Below are positions 18,901 to 24,334 of a stretch of DNA of 64,000 nt, piece by piece. Positions within the stretch are counted from its first letter, which is position 1, and each line of letters opens with the position of its first letter. A program made the position numbers and the translations under genes. This stretch comes from Pseudomonadota bacterium (GTDB lineage Bacteria > Pseudomonadota > Alphaproteobacteria > UBA2136 > JASBTF01), in NCBI GenBank assembly GCA_030148545.1, contig JASBTF010000002.1:361218-425217 (forward strand). Direction: 5' to 3'. The notes below the pieces were generated by a model that saw only the letters and a list, made by a program, of their open reading frames with translations, had not been told where the DNA came from and searched no databases.

Positions 18901-19137
18901 AGCTTGTGCATTGGGCTGGTTAAAGTGCACCGCTTCATGCGCATCAATATCAAAGCTGTTCCAGTTTAAAATAGCTTTTTGCGATGACTGGTTGATGGTG
19001 AGTTGGTTGCCATCTTGCTCTATGCTTGCGCTCCCGCTGGTAACGGTACCTTGCTGTGGTAATGCCCACCCTGCCATGGGTGCTAAGGCCGTTTGGGCGG
19101 CCAGTAGCGTAATGGCAAAGCGTTTTATATAAACCAT
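12904..19137 (-). CDS. Two-partner secretion exoprotein (filamentous-haemagglutinin-family adhesin, TpsA)
   Basis: A 2077-residue secreted protein. A signal peptide with the motif WALPQQG at residues 24-30 leads into the TPS secretion domain: LNWNSFDI, HFNQP, LNRI, and the hallmark LLNPNGVIFGQG (about 105-116). The domain threads through the TpsB pore. A long beta-helical stalk follows, made of N/T/G-rich repeats of about 97 residues. I see no cysteine and no CDI-type VENN/toxin end; the C-terminus (SFPYMTEDLWQYLEQ) is short and charged. The stop of tpsB and this start overlap as TAATG, so translation is coupled. Adhesion or biofilm function is inferred from family. Confidence 0.93.
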   Translation of the reverse strand: MVYIKRFAITLLAAQTALAPMAGWALPQQGTVTSGSASIEQDGNQLTINQSSQKAILNWNSFDIDAHEAVHFNQPNAQATALNRINSNNPSHILGVLTADGQVFLLNPNGVIFGQGSQVDVGGLLATSANITDADFLADKLEFLQSGNPDAIVANHGDITVKEGGMVALVAPGVENSGVINARLGKVALISANTYAVDLYGDGLIQLAVGDKHTADTDLGARVNHTGTTNAEGGMIQIAASEAAQALNNLVNLEGYLGANSVDAGKGTIKIGAAQSNGRLRVAGTVEATGNSVNQFGGTIEATGNEIILTSTANVSANGTAGGGIIKIGGDHKGQGDMLRSARLGVAQGAEITADATDNGNGGYIVFWADDLTNFAGHASARGGDNGGDGGFIEVSAKDDLRMRGTADTQAPQGETGLLLLDPDDITVVDGAIAQPHDGQLGDDEILAADGAGTYTISEGALEALGAATNVTLEANNNITIQNLTDDELSMAQGTGFNVVFTADADVSGAGDFIMDSTDDITTAGANVTINGDNITVGGINTSTGVGTIDLTTHSGTGVVTLYDNLTTNTADITIAGNTTLGAGLVASTSGGGGAITFNGTVNGAQTFSTVGGTGDVTLNGAVGGSTPLTSINVTGENITLADVGTVGTQVYNANTAIGLSGILTTSGAKVDLQTATILSGNSSISTSGGDIDLDSTVDGGFNLILSAGAGTITNGGNLGLSTRLANFSATGDTINTNAIFATGDINGTATTALNLTGSLNTNGGAITLGGPTVINGTRTLTSGGAVGNDITLNGAVTGNFTMNLVAGSADIYTTSLDIDTLTLTSGDDYTVDGTIITDAALDFTNIDDITLSADTSISSDNGAGGYFDITLDADNTITGGGNNLTITGATVGLYGITGVDQLDVTGNTAIVLNNAVSTDGTQDYTGNTTLSGDLTTTNDDITITGTTTLAADTQISTGAGAGDIQLTANVNGGQALTTDAGTGAVTMGGQIGNSSALTSYTANGNTVAVNNVITSGAQDYTGTTTLNGDLTTTNNNIDFNSAVALGADVNLSTGAGGGNITFNSTVNNGQALAADAGAGVVTFSSAVGGGTALTSMDIDGATITLAANATTTGAQNYTGATTLSGDLTTTTGDIDFNSGLTISGASNLDSTSGNVDINSTLTLNDNLSGSNTNGDYTVAGAIDGTGNLNFSTTNGDININSTVDNSGDITLSAAGGTVTLAAAVGATTDPNSIDIDATTISTQQIETVNNTDLNGTNITLGGDITSSSGDVRLTGDVTLPADRTLTSGGTNADDIVLNITVDDDRQLILNTGVSGDIQLTGTYDIDNLSLTGDDVTLNANITTDNPLDFTSIDDITLSGATQLTANDGATAQNIVFDAANTITGNQNLTMSGDTVTLYRINGVDQLNVTGATGITINDQIDTNGTQTYTGATTLSNNIGTTNDTITFNNALTIGAGAQIDTDTGAGNIVFNSTVDGANTLSLAAGTGTITAGGTIGGGTPLTSLTVTSSGGTGLTNVTTSGAQAYTGDVTLNGTLTSTGDSITLNDALTLTGNSAVTGGGAAGNNLTFTGDITGDYTLNLTAASGNINLANADVDTLTFTSGDSLNLGGDLLTDTTLDFSALGNFLLTANSTINANNGTGNIVFDSSNAINGGGFTLGITGDTLDLYAMTNLSGLTINATTGSTVNNALTIGGPTIFNGATTLLADVTATNSNLTFNDAITLTGDTQLSTSAGGGTLTLGGLVDGGANLTLVGGTGSIVTTAALGVVTPLTSLTATAATLNFSGVRTTGDQSYTGTTTIGGNFQTTNSDILFNSAATLSAATTLNTGIAGGDISFIGTLDGTQDMTITAGTGNFSTGGAAGLTTRLGAVTINTVDSIILGNAFQAQSFNQIDGTGITNFGNIGINVSGGLSINGPTDISGRIDKAGDVVLVAANTINGYIDATSLQLTAQTSNQTGRLRSLTGRRAAAEVVLVSPRSGPYIFNGFLLPLVDSNQTYGTLQSGGYSLASGTPRVTVNIDTAAARGLNPVRGDYQLLVPARGAEESYESFPYMTEDLWQYLEQRRADQQLSGDLISSN
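13540..17420 (-). repeat. Tandem coding repeats of about 96-98 codons in the adhesin stalk
   Basis: A module with the cores QxYTGxTTLxGDLTTT, LSTGAGxGxIxF and GxVTxxGAVG recurs at least seven times. Anchor points are the Q-x-Y sites whose DNA (ccggtata-like) falls near 13749, 14553, 14847, 15780, 16071, 16359 and 17180. Successive spacings of 288, 291 and 294 bases were read between neighbouring copies. This is a beta-helix repeat; the DNA copies have diverged. Confidence 0.85.
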
Positions 19138-20822
19138 TAAAATTCAGTACTTATGTTAAACAGCCAGCTGGGGTCGTTATTACCTTGGGTATCCACATTG
19201 CGGCTGAGTGGTTGGGCAAACACCAGCTCGCCTTGCAGTTTTTCCCACTGCACGCGAGCACCAAAACCACCGCTTACTAATGTTTGCGGTTGTTTGTCTT
19301 CATCGTCTGCGTCTTTATTTCTTATGGAGCTGAGGTCAAGAAAACCAAATACCTGCCAACTATCTAGCTTGCTGGCTAGCCATGGTAGGCTCATTGGGTC
19401 GGCCAAACGCAGCTCTGCTTTTAGGGCGGCACCATGGTCGCCGGTAAGCTCGGAAGGGTCGTAGCCGCGGCCAAAGTACGCGCCACCAACGCCAAATTCT
19501 GCAGGGGCAAGCAGGCTATCGTCAGCAAATTGGCCACTAAATGCCATGAGTAGCTGTAGAGATTCTGTCAGGCGCTGTAAGCGTGCGGCTTCAATATTCA
19601 CTTTCCAATATTCTGCCTCGCCAGCTTCGCGTGATTTAAGCGGGTCAGCATCGTCCGTTGCGCCCAGCTGACCTAAGCCTTTGGTAATACGTGCTTCGGC
19701 AATATTAATACCGCGCCAGTCATCTACTTTGTCGGCACGCAGGCCAATGTAGAGTTCGCGTAGTTTATCTTGGCTAATACGGCCCGAGATGGAATCTACC
19801 TCAGCATCCATATAGTTAAAGCCGGCAAAAGTACTCATGTTTTCGGTACGGCTGCGCTTAATTTTATAGTCACCTTCTAGCTTAATATTGGCGCTGGTGC
19901 TGTCGATACCGAGAGATTCTAGCTCGCGCCCAGCACGGCTGGAGCTGCTGGTGAATTCGGCCAGTATGGTATCGCCTTTAGGTGTCAGCACATATTCGTA
20001 CCCTGCTTGAATGTAAGAAAGCTCTGATGCTGTGGGGGTGCGTGCAATAGCAAGGTAGCCACGATCCATCCGCCCAGAAGGATTGTTGAAATTAGCACTG
20101 GCAGTAAACTGGTGCGGCCCAATATAGGGGCTGCCGTGGTTGTTATAGGCAATGTTACCGTTCAATTCATCGTAATCTACAACCAGCACTAAGTCGGAGC
20201 TACCGGGTACGGCACCAGGGCGCAGCAGGCCTTTGGCACTAATACCAGGGAGATCATTAATGGTGAGTAGCGTTTGCTCTAGCTCTTGTACTTTAAGCGG
20301 TTTACGAGCAATGTTCTCCGCCATTTCGGCAATCACATCGCGGTTGTCGGCAAAATCACCTTCAATTAGTACACGCTCAATGCGACCTTCAATAAGGGCA
20401 ATCTGTACAATGCCATATTCAATATCCTGTGGGGGGAGGAAAGCACGGCTCAGTACATAACCATCGTTACGGTAGCGCAGCGTGATGGCATTAATCATCT
20501 CTACTAGCTCAGCCAATGTAATACTGGTGCTAATGCGTGCGGCAAAGGGGGCGGCCAGTTCTGCCGGGTCGTAAATGGTGCTTTCGGTCATCTCCACACC
20601 TTCCAGTACAAAGCTTACTTCACTTGTGCCGGGTGCGCTGAGCGGTACGGGTTGCACCGCAGGTGTCATGTTAGCAGGGTCAGCTATGGGTACGTCCAGC
20701 GTAGGCTGTTGTGGGGCAACGCGGCCGGCTTCCACCGCGCCAGGCAGCACGGTTTGTGCGTGCATAATACCCCACCCAAACAGGGTGGTAGCACAAACGG
20801 CAAGGGCGGTGCGCAAATTCAC
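19137..20822 (-). CDS. Two-partner secretion outer-membrane transporter (FhaC/ShlB/HecB-like, TpsB)
   Basis: Outer-membrane beta-barrel that exports the adjacent adhesin. The 561-residue protein has a signal peptide (MNLRTALAV...MHAQT), a Pro-rich linker, two POTRA regions (ISTSITLAELVEMINAITLRY; VQIALIEGRIERVLIEGDF; LEQTLLTINDLPG), and a 16-stranded barrel. The secretion signature GRGYDPSELTGDHG, the L6 loop type motif, is present near residue 460. The barrel ends LFNISTEF with a terminal phenylalanine as BamA requires. The start is a GTG at 20822. Order tpsB-tpsA with overlapping stop and start is standard for these systems. Confidence 0.95.
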   Translation of the reverse strand: MNLRTALAVCATTLFGWGIMHAQTVLPGAVEAGRVAPQQPTLDVPIADPANMTPAVQPVPLSAPGTSEVSFVLEGVEMTESTIYDPAELAAPFAARISTSITLAELVEMINAITLRYRNDGYVLSRAFLPPQDIEYGIVQIALIEGRIERVLIEGDFADNRDVIAEMAENIARKPLKVQELEQTLLTINDLPGISAKGLLRPGAVPGSSDLVLVVDYDELNGNIAYNNHGSPYIGPHQFTASANFNNPSGRMDRGYLAIARTPTASELSYIQAGYEYVLTPKGDTILAEFTSSSSRAGRELESLGIDSTSANIKLEGDYKIKRSRTENMSTFAGFNYMDAEVDSISGRISQDKLRELYIGLRADKVDDWRGINIAEARITKGLGQLGATDDADPLKSREAGEAEYWKVNIEAARLQRLTESLQLLMAFSGQFADDSLLAPAEFGVGGAYFGRGYDPSELTGDHGAALKAELRLADPMSLPWLASKLDSWQVFGFLDLSSIRNKDADDEDKQPQTLVSGGFGARVQWEKLQGELVFAQPLSRNVDTQGNNDPSWLFNISTEF

Positions 20823-20912
20823 AAACTAATACTAGCAAAAGCCGCGCCAAATTGTCCTGCCCAGTGCCTTAAAATCAGGCGTTTAGATGAGGTTTAATAA
20901 CAGGGGTGTGAC

Positions 20913-20940
20913 AAAAAATAGGCCCCGCTAACGCGAGGCC
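20913..20940 (-). terminator. Rho-independent terminator of the 20949-21458 gene
   Basis: On the minus strand GGCCTCGC pairs with GCGGGGCC (one T-G pair) around GTTA, followed by TATTTTTTG. It starts eight bases after the stop codon. Confidence 0.85.
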
Positions 20941-20948
20941 ATAAATTT

Positions 20949-21458
20949 TTAACTCTTCCTGATAGAAAGAATAATTTGAATATCTTTTAGGATTTGCTGC
21001 TGTTCTTCTGCAGAGAGGTCGTCATACCCCTCAATATAAACAGTGATTGCCTTAATGTTCGCAGCTTCACTATCCATAGGGAAGTTTTCTTGTTGTTCTA
21101 CAAATGTTATGGCGTTTAAAACTAAGCGTGCTGATTGCTCGGCAAAATTTGTTGCCTTATCTTGCGATTTTTCTTGTTGTTGTTTTCTATAGGCACGTTG
21201 CTGTTGTTTTGCAAATTTGCGTTGGCGGTATGATGGCAGGTACCATACACGTCGTACAACCCATACTGTAGAAATGATCAGTAAGAGCTGCCACCAAAAA
21301 GAAAAGAATGATCTAACAAGCTCATCAAAAATGGTAATGGGAAGTCGCCAGAAATCAAATATAATAGCTAGTATAACTAATATAGCAGCGCTAGCTAAAA
21401 CGAGATGTCGATAGGATTGCGGATTGTCTTCCGCAAAATTAACAGTTTGTCGAAGCAT
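20949..21458 (-). CDS. Hypothetical membrane protein with two helices and a charged C-terminal domain
   Basis: The start is the ATG at 21458, placed by GGAGG six bases upstream; the frame is open further 5' but has no ribosome site. The 169-residue product has two membrane segments (HLVLASAAILVILAIIF and FWWQLLLIISTVWVV), a basic Gln/Lys-rich coiled stretch (RKFAKQQQRAYRKQQQEK), then an acidic helical domain ending in LSAEEQQQILKDIQIILSI. No family recognised. It has its own terminator and lies upstream of tpsB on the opposite side of that terminator. Confidence 0.65.
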   Translation of the reverse strand: MLRQTVNFAEDNPQSYRHLVLASAAILVILAIIFDFWRLPITIFDELVRSFFSFWWQLLLIISTVWVVRRVWYLPSYRQRKFAKQQQRAYRKQQQEKSQDKATNFAEQSARLVLNAITFVEQQENFPMDSEAANIKAITVYIEGYDDLSAEEQQQILKDIQIILSIRKS

Positions 21459-21536
21459 AAAAAGCCTCCATGGGGCTTTAAGAGAAATGGGTTTGATTAA
21501 CCCACTACTAATGTATACATAAAGGACTGTCAACCA

Positions 21537-22175
21537 CTATTTTGGCCAAATGATAGGCTTTTGGCCCGTTTTCCATAGGGGGAATTTTTCCATAATGGCG
21601 TTGAATTCTGGCAAGGCAATGCAGTGCTCTAGCCAGTTGCGTACGTGTGGGTGGGTTGGGCACGTATCGAACCATTCTTTATCCGGCATGCGGAATTGGC
21701 GGAGGAACGGGAAAATAGCGTAATCCAGCAGGGTGAGTTTATCGCTTGCCAAATATCGGTGTTGCGCCAATTGTTGCTCTAGCTGTTCAATAAAGATGTA
21801 GGCTTTGTTGCGCCAATCTTCATCGGCATCTTCTGGGTAGCGGGTAATGTATTTATAGCGGTCCAGCGCGTGTTTAAAATCGCCATCGTTAATGTTAATG
21901 AGCTCGTTTAAACTGCTAGAATAATTCATTAATTCTTGCGGGTCATTTTGTTGTAATGCCCAGTGCATAATATCCATGCTTTCATCAATAACATCGCCGT
22001 TGGGGAGCACCAATGTAGGTGTGGTGGCTTTGGCCGATTTTTCCACCAACTCAGCGGGCTTATTCTTTAAGCTAATTTCACGCATTTCTACGTGTGTGCC
22101 GCTGCTGTGAATCGCCAAACGGGCACGCATAGCATACGGGCAGCGGCGAAAAGTATAGAGAATTGGGTGGGTCAT
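21537..22175 (-). CDS. Glutathione S-transferase family protein (glutaredoxin-like CPYA motif)
   Basis: Two-domain GST fold of 212 residues. The N-terminal thioredoxin-like domain starts PILYTFRRCPYAMRAR, with a cysteine in the active site as in Omega/Grx2-type GSTs, and contains TTPTLVLPNGDVIDES (cis-Pro and the Glu-Ser that bind glutathione). The C-terminal helical domain includes LASDKLTLLDYAIFPFLRQF, which matches the N-capping box. The ATG at 22175 gives the conserved start; 12 more in-frame codons lie upstream. Likely a thiol transferase or deglutathionylase rather than a conjugating enzyme. Confidence 0.88.
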   Translation of the reverse strand: MTHPILYTFRRCPYAMRARLAIHSSGTHVEMREISLKNKPAELVEKSAKATTPTLVLPNGDVIDESMDIMHWALQQNDPQELMNYSSSLNELININDGDFKHALDRYKYITRYPEDADEDWRNKAYIFIEQLEQQLAQHRYLASDKLTLLDYAIFPFLRQFRMPDKEWFDTCPTHPHVRNWLEHCIALPEFNAIMEKFPLWKTGQKPIIWPK

Positions 22176-22258
22176 GACCTTAAAATACACAAATTTTAGT
22201 GAAAGCGTCAAAGAGGGCTTGCACTTTTTAATCTTTCAGGGCATATGTACGTGCCTAT

Positions 22259-22345
22259 GCCGAGGTGGCGGAATTGGTAGACGCGGTGGACTCAAAATCC
22301 ACTGGTGGCAACACCTTGTGGGTTCGAGTCCCACCCTCGGTACCA
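22259..22345 (+). tRNA. tRNA-Leu (anticodon CAA, reads UUG)
   Basis: An 87-base class II tRNA. The acceptor stem GCCGAGG pairs with CCTCGGT-side bases, with CCA encoded at 22343-22345. The D-loop contains AATTGGTAGA; the anticodon loop is CTCAAAA inside a GTGGA/TCCAC stem; the long variable arm (TGGTGGCAACACCTTG) is typical of leucine; the T-loop is GGTTCGAGTCC. It lies in a bidirectional gap upstream of ribF. Confidence 0.97.
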
Positions 22346-22376
22346 TTATTTCAAAAATATGTTACGCTCCCAGTTA

Positions 22377-22937
22377 ATGAATATTTGCCAATACCCACAA
22401 CCGTTTGAGCATGCGCCATGCGTGGTGGCCATTGGTAACTTTGACGGCGTACATAAGGGGCACCGTTATTTGCTTAGTGAAGCAAATAAAGTGGCCGAAG
22501 AGCATGACTTGCCGCTGATTGTTCTAACTTTTGAGCCTCATCCACGTGCTGTGCTAATGCCAGAAAAAGCGCCCATGCGCTTAACAAAGTTAGCCGAAAA
22601 AGCGGAACGTTTGCAGCAAAATGGCGTGGCACAGGTTGCAGTAGCTGAGTTTACAGCAGAGTTTGCCCAAATGAGCCCGCAGGCATTTATTAATGATATT
22701 TTAGTGAGCTGGTTAAGTGCACAGTATGTGGTGGTGGGAGAGGGTTTTCGCTACGGCCACAAAGCGTCTGGCGATGTAGCATTACTCAAAAAAATGGGCA
22801 TGAACTTGGAAGGAGGGGGTTTCCAAGTTCATGCCCTTGCACCCCTGCGGGATGCAAACGGTGAAATCATTTCTAGCTCGCGGCTACGTGCAGCAAAGCA
22901 GGGTGGTGATCAGGTTTCAGTTTCAGCGCTTTCTTGA
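22377..22937 (+). CDS. ribF: FAD synthetase domain protein (RibF N-terminal half only)
   Basis: Adenylylates FMN to FAD. Residues 12-30 hold the nucleotidyltransferase motif VVAIGNFDGVHKGHR; FEPHPRAVL, VVVGEGFRYGHKASGD and EIISSSRLR complete the fold. Bifunctional RibF is normally near 310 residues with a C-terminal riboflavin kinase domain. Here the chain stops after about 186 residues, just past SSSRLRAAKQGGD, so the kinase domain is absent and no remnant follows. The start is ATG 22377 or 22359; neither has a clear ribosome site. The 3' end overlaps a convergent gene by 28 bases, and the coding sequence contains a perfect hairpin. Confidence 0.85.
   Translation: MNICQYPQPFEHAPCVVAIGNFDGVHKGHRYLLSEANKVAEEHDLPLIVLTFEPHPRAVLMPEKAPMRLTKLAEKAERLQQNGVAQVAVAEFTAEFAQMSPQAFINDILVSWLSAQYVVVGEGFRYGHKASGDVALLKKMGMNLEGGGFQVHALAPLRDANGEIISSSRLRAAKQGGDQVSVSALS
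22796..22836 (+). repeat. Perfect 16-bp inverted repeat inside ribF
   Basis: GGGCATGAACTTGGAA (22796-22811) and TTCCAAGTTCATGCCC (22821-22836) are exact reverse complements separated by nine bases (GGAGGGGGT). The stem lies wholly in coding sequence and encodes MNLEGGGFQVHA. The loop holds a Shine-Dalgarno-like GGAGG. Confidence 0.9.
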
Positions 22938-23173
22938 AGTTCTTTGAGTTTCTCAATCAGGTATTCCAGCGCAATATATTGCTCAGGGTCTTTTTTGGGG
23001 TCTTCAGGCTGTGAGAGCTTCTCAAGCGCTTCTTCGGCGTGCTGAAGAATGGTTTTTTCCTGAAAAGAATAGCTGAGATCAATATCTCTGCGGTTATTTA
23101 CCAAATAGTTGTTGGCAATTAGGTAGTGGCCATTACTCACAAGAGTAAATAAGTGCTGAGACGGTGTCGTCAT
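22910..23173 (-). CDS. Hypothetical small acidic protein, 87 aa
   Basis: Start ATG at 23173 with GGGGGA just upstream; four more in-frame codons lie 5' but include that site. The protein opens MTTPSQHLFTLVSNGHYLIA and continues as a Glu/Lys-rich helical tail (EEALEKLSQPEDPKKDPEQY, EKLKELQESAE). Soluble, no signal. No family recognised. Its 3' end overlaps that of ribF (convergent). Confidence 0.55.
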   Translation of the reverse strand: MTTPSQHLFTLVSNGHYLIANNYLVNNRRDIDLSYSFQEKTILQHAEEALEKLSQPEDPKKDPEQYIALEYLIEKLKELQESAETET

Positions 23174-23335
23174 GGCGTCCCCCATGAAGTTGAGTGATAA
23201 AAATTGTGAACGGAATAATTACTCGTAAATAAGGCGCTTTTTAGTAGGCGGTGTCAATAACTTCTTGGCAGGTTAAGTTGTTTTGTGTACGTTCTGCGCC
23301 AATCTCTTTTTTATTTTTCTGTTTGGAGGAATCCA

Positions 23336-24193
23336 ATGTTTACTACTGAAAACTGTCACCCCGGTGTGTCTGTTGAATTGCGTGAAATGCTGAATGGTAT
23401 TGTGCGCCAGCTTGGTTTTACTATGCCTATTTACAAGTGCCCTCATTTTTTGACTGAACATGTAGAGCAGCGCGAAGCTTTGCTGAATGGTGGGCGTACT
23501 CGTTCGCTGGATTTGCTTCCTGTAGCAGATATGCTGAAGCTTCTTGATGAGCATACTGGCCAACTACCGTACCGCCTGATTCATGACCCGGATGAATATG
23601 GCCCGCTTGGTGAGAGCATGCCGTATTTGCAACGTTTGTATCTTGGGAGCGATGAAAAAGAGGGGTGGAATGCTTACCTGCATATTTTTGGTTGCTCGGA
23701 TAGTCGTGATCCACACAACCACCCTTGGCGCTGGGCAGTGGGTATCCCCCTTGTTGGTGGATATGAAGAACACTGCGTTACGGACACTACATTTATGGAT
23801 GTAGTGGCAAATCGGCGTGAGCGTGGCCAAGTTGGTTTGATCACGCAAAATGATTATCACCGTGTGGAAATTCTCCCCGAAATGACGGTTGGTAACTTTG
23901 TAGTGACGCTGTTTATTACAGATAATGAATACCCGTATGGTTGGTCCAAGCTGCAGATGACTGATCGTAAATCGCGAGGTTGCTATGCGCCGCGAGAAGG
24001 GCAAAATCATGCCTGTATTGTGGAGCAGTACCCTATGGTGCATGCGCCCGGTAATAGTGGCGGTGGTAACTGGTGGGAAGGTGGTACGCGAATCGACGAT
24101 GTTCGCGACCAGAAATATGCTACTGCTGACGAGGCATTTGCTCAGCTTTTTTCTGGTGTATCACCATTTGTACGGATGCAAGAGGCTTGTTAA
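23336..24193 (+). CDS. Hypothetical protein with a cupin-like metal-binding pattern, 285 aa
   Basis: ATG at 23336 preceded by GGAGGA. The middle has DPHNHPWRW (H127, H129), GGYEEH (E144/E145, H146) and YHRVEI (H175). The spacing resembles the His-x-His...Glu...His metal ligands of the cupin fold. The N-terminal third (VSVELREMLNGIVRQLGF) is helical. WNAYLHIFGCSD suggests a beta-strand entry to the barrel. No signal peptide. A dioxygenase or isomerase role is possible, but the family is not recognised. It is monocistronic, with a terminator at 24221. Confidence 0.6.
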   Translation: MFTTENCHPGVSVELREMLNGIVRQLGFTMPIYKCPHFLTEHVEQREALLNGGRTRSLDLLPVADMLKLLDEHTGQLPYRLIHDPDEYGPLGESMPYLQRLYLGSDEKEGWNAYLHIFGCSDSRDPHNHPWRWAVGIPLVGGYEEHCVTDTTFMDVVANRRERGQVGLITQNDYHRVEILPEMTVGNFVVTLFITDNEYPYGWSKLQMTDRKSRGCYAPREGQNHACIVEQYPMVHAPGNSGGGNWWEGGTRIDDVRDQKYATADEAFAQLFSGVSPFVRMQEAC

Positions 24194-24220
24194 GGCTGTT
24201 GCATAATACTTGAACTACGG

Positions 24221-24252
24221 AAAACCTCGGCCTTTATGGCTGAGGTTTTTTC
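24221..24252 (+). terminator. Rho-independent terminator
   Basis: AAAACCTCGGCC (24221-24232) pairs with GGCTGAGGTTTT with one wobble pair, followed by TTTCG. It sits 27 bases after the cupin-like gene. Confidence 0.85.
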
Positions 24253-24334
24253 GTTGCAGGGTCTTGCGTTTGCCGCATAAAACCAGTAGCTTTGGCTGTC
24301 TAACTGATATGAAAAAAAGTTTACCGATATACCC

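Noticed and set aside
13500-19130. Long plus-strand open frames (e.g. 14582-15169, 13772-14137, 18560-19132) opposite the adhesin
   Set aside because: They are Val/Pro/Ala/Ser-rich shadows produced by the adhesin's repetitive codons, with no ribosome sites or family motifs; the minus strand encodes a complete TPS protein.
22174-22377. Plus-strand ORF running through the tRNA-Leu gene
   Set aside because: It overlaps the whole tRNA, which is unambiguous by structure.
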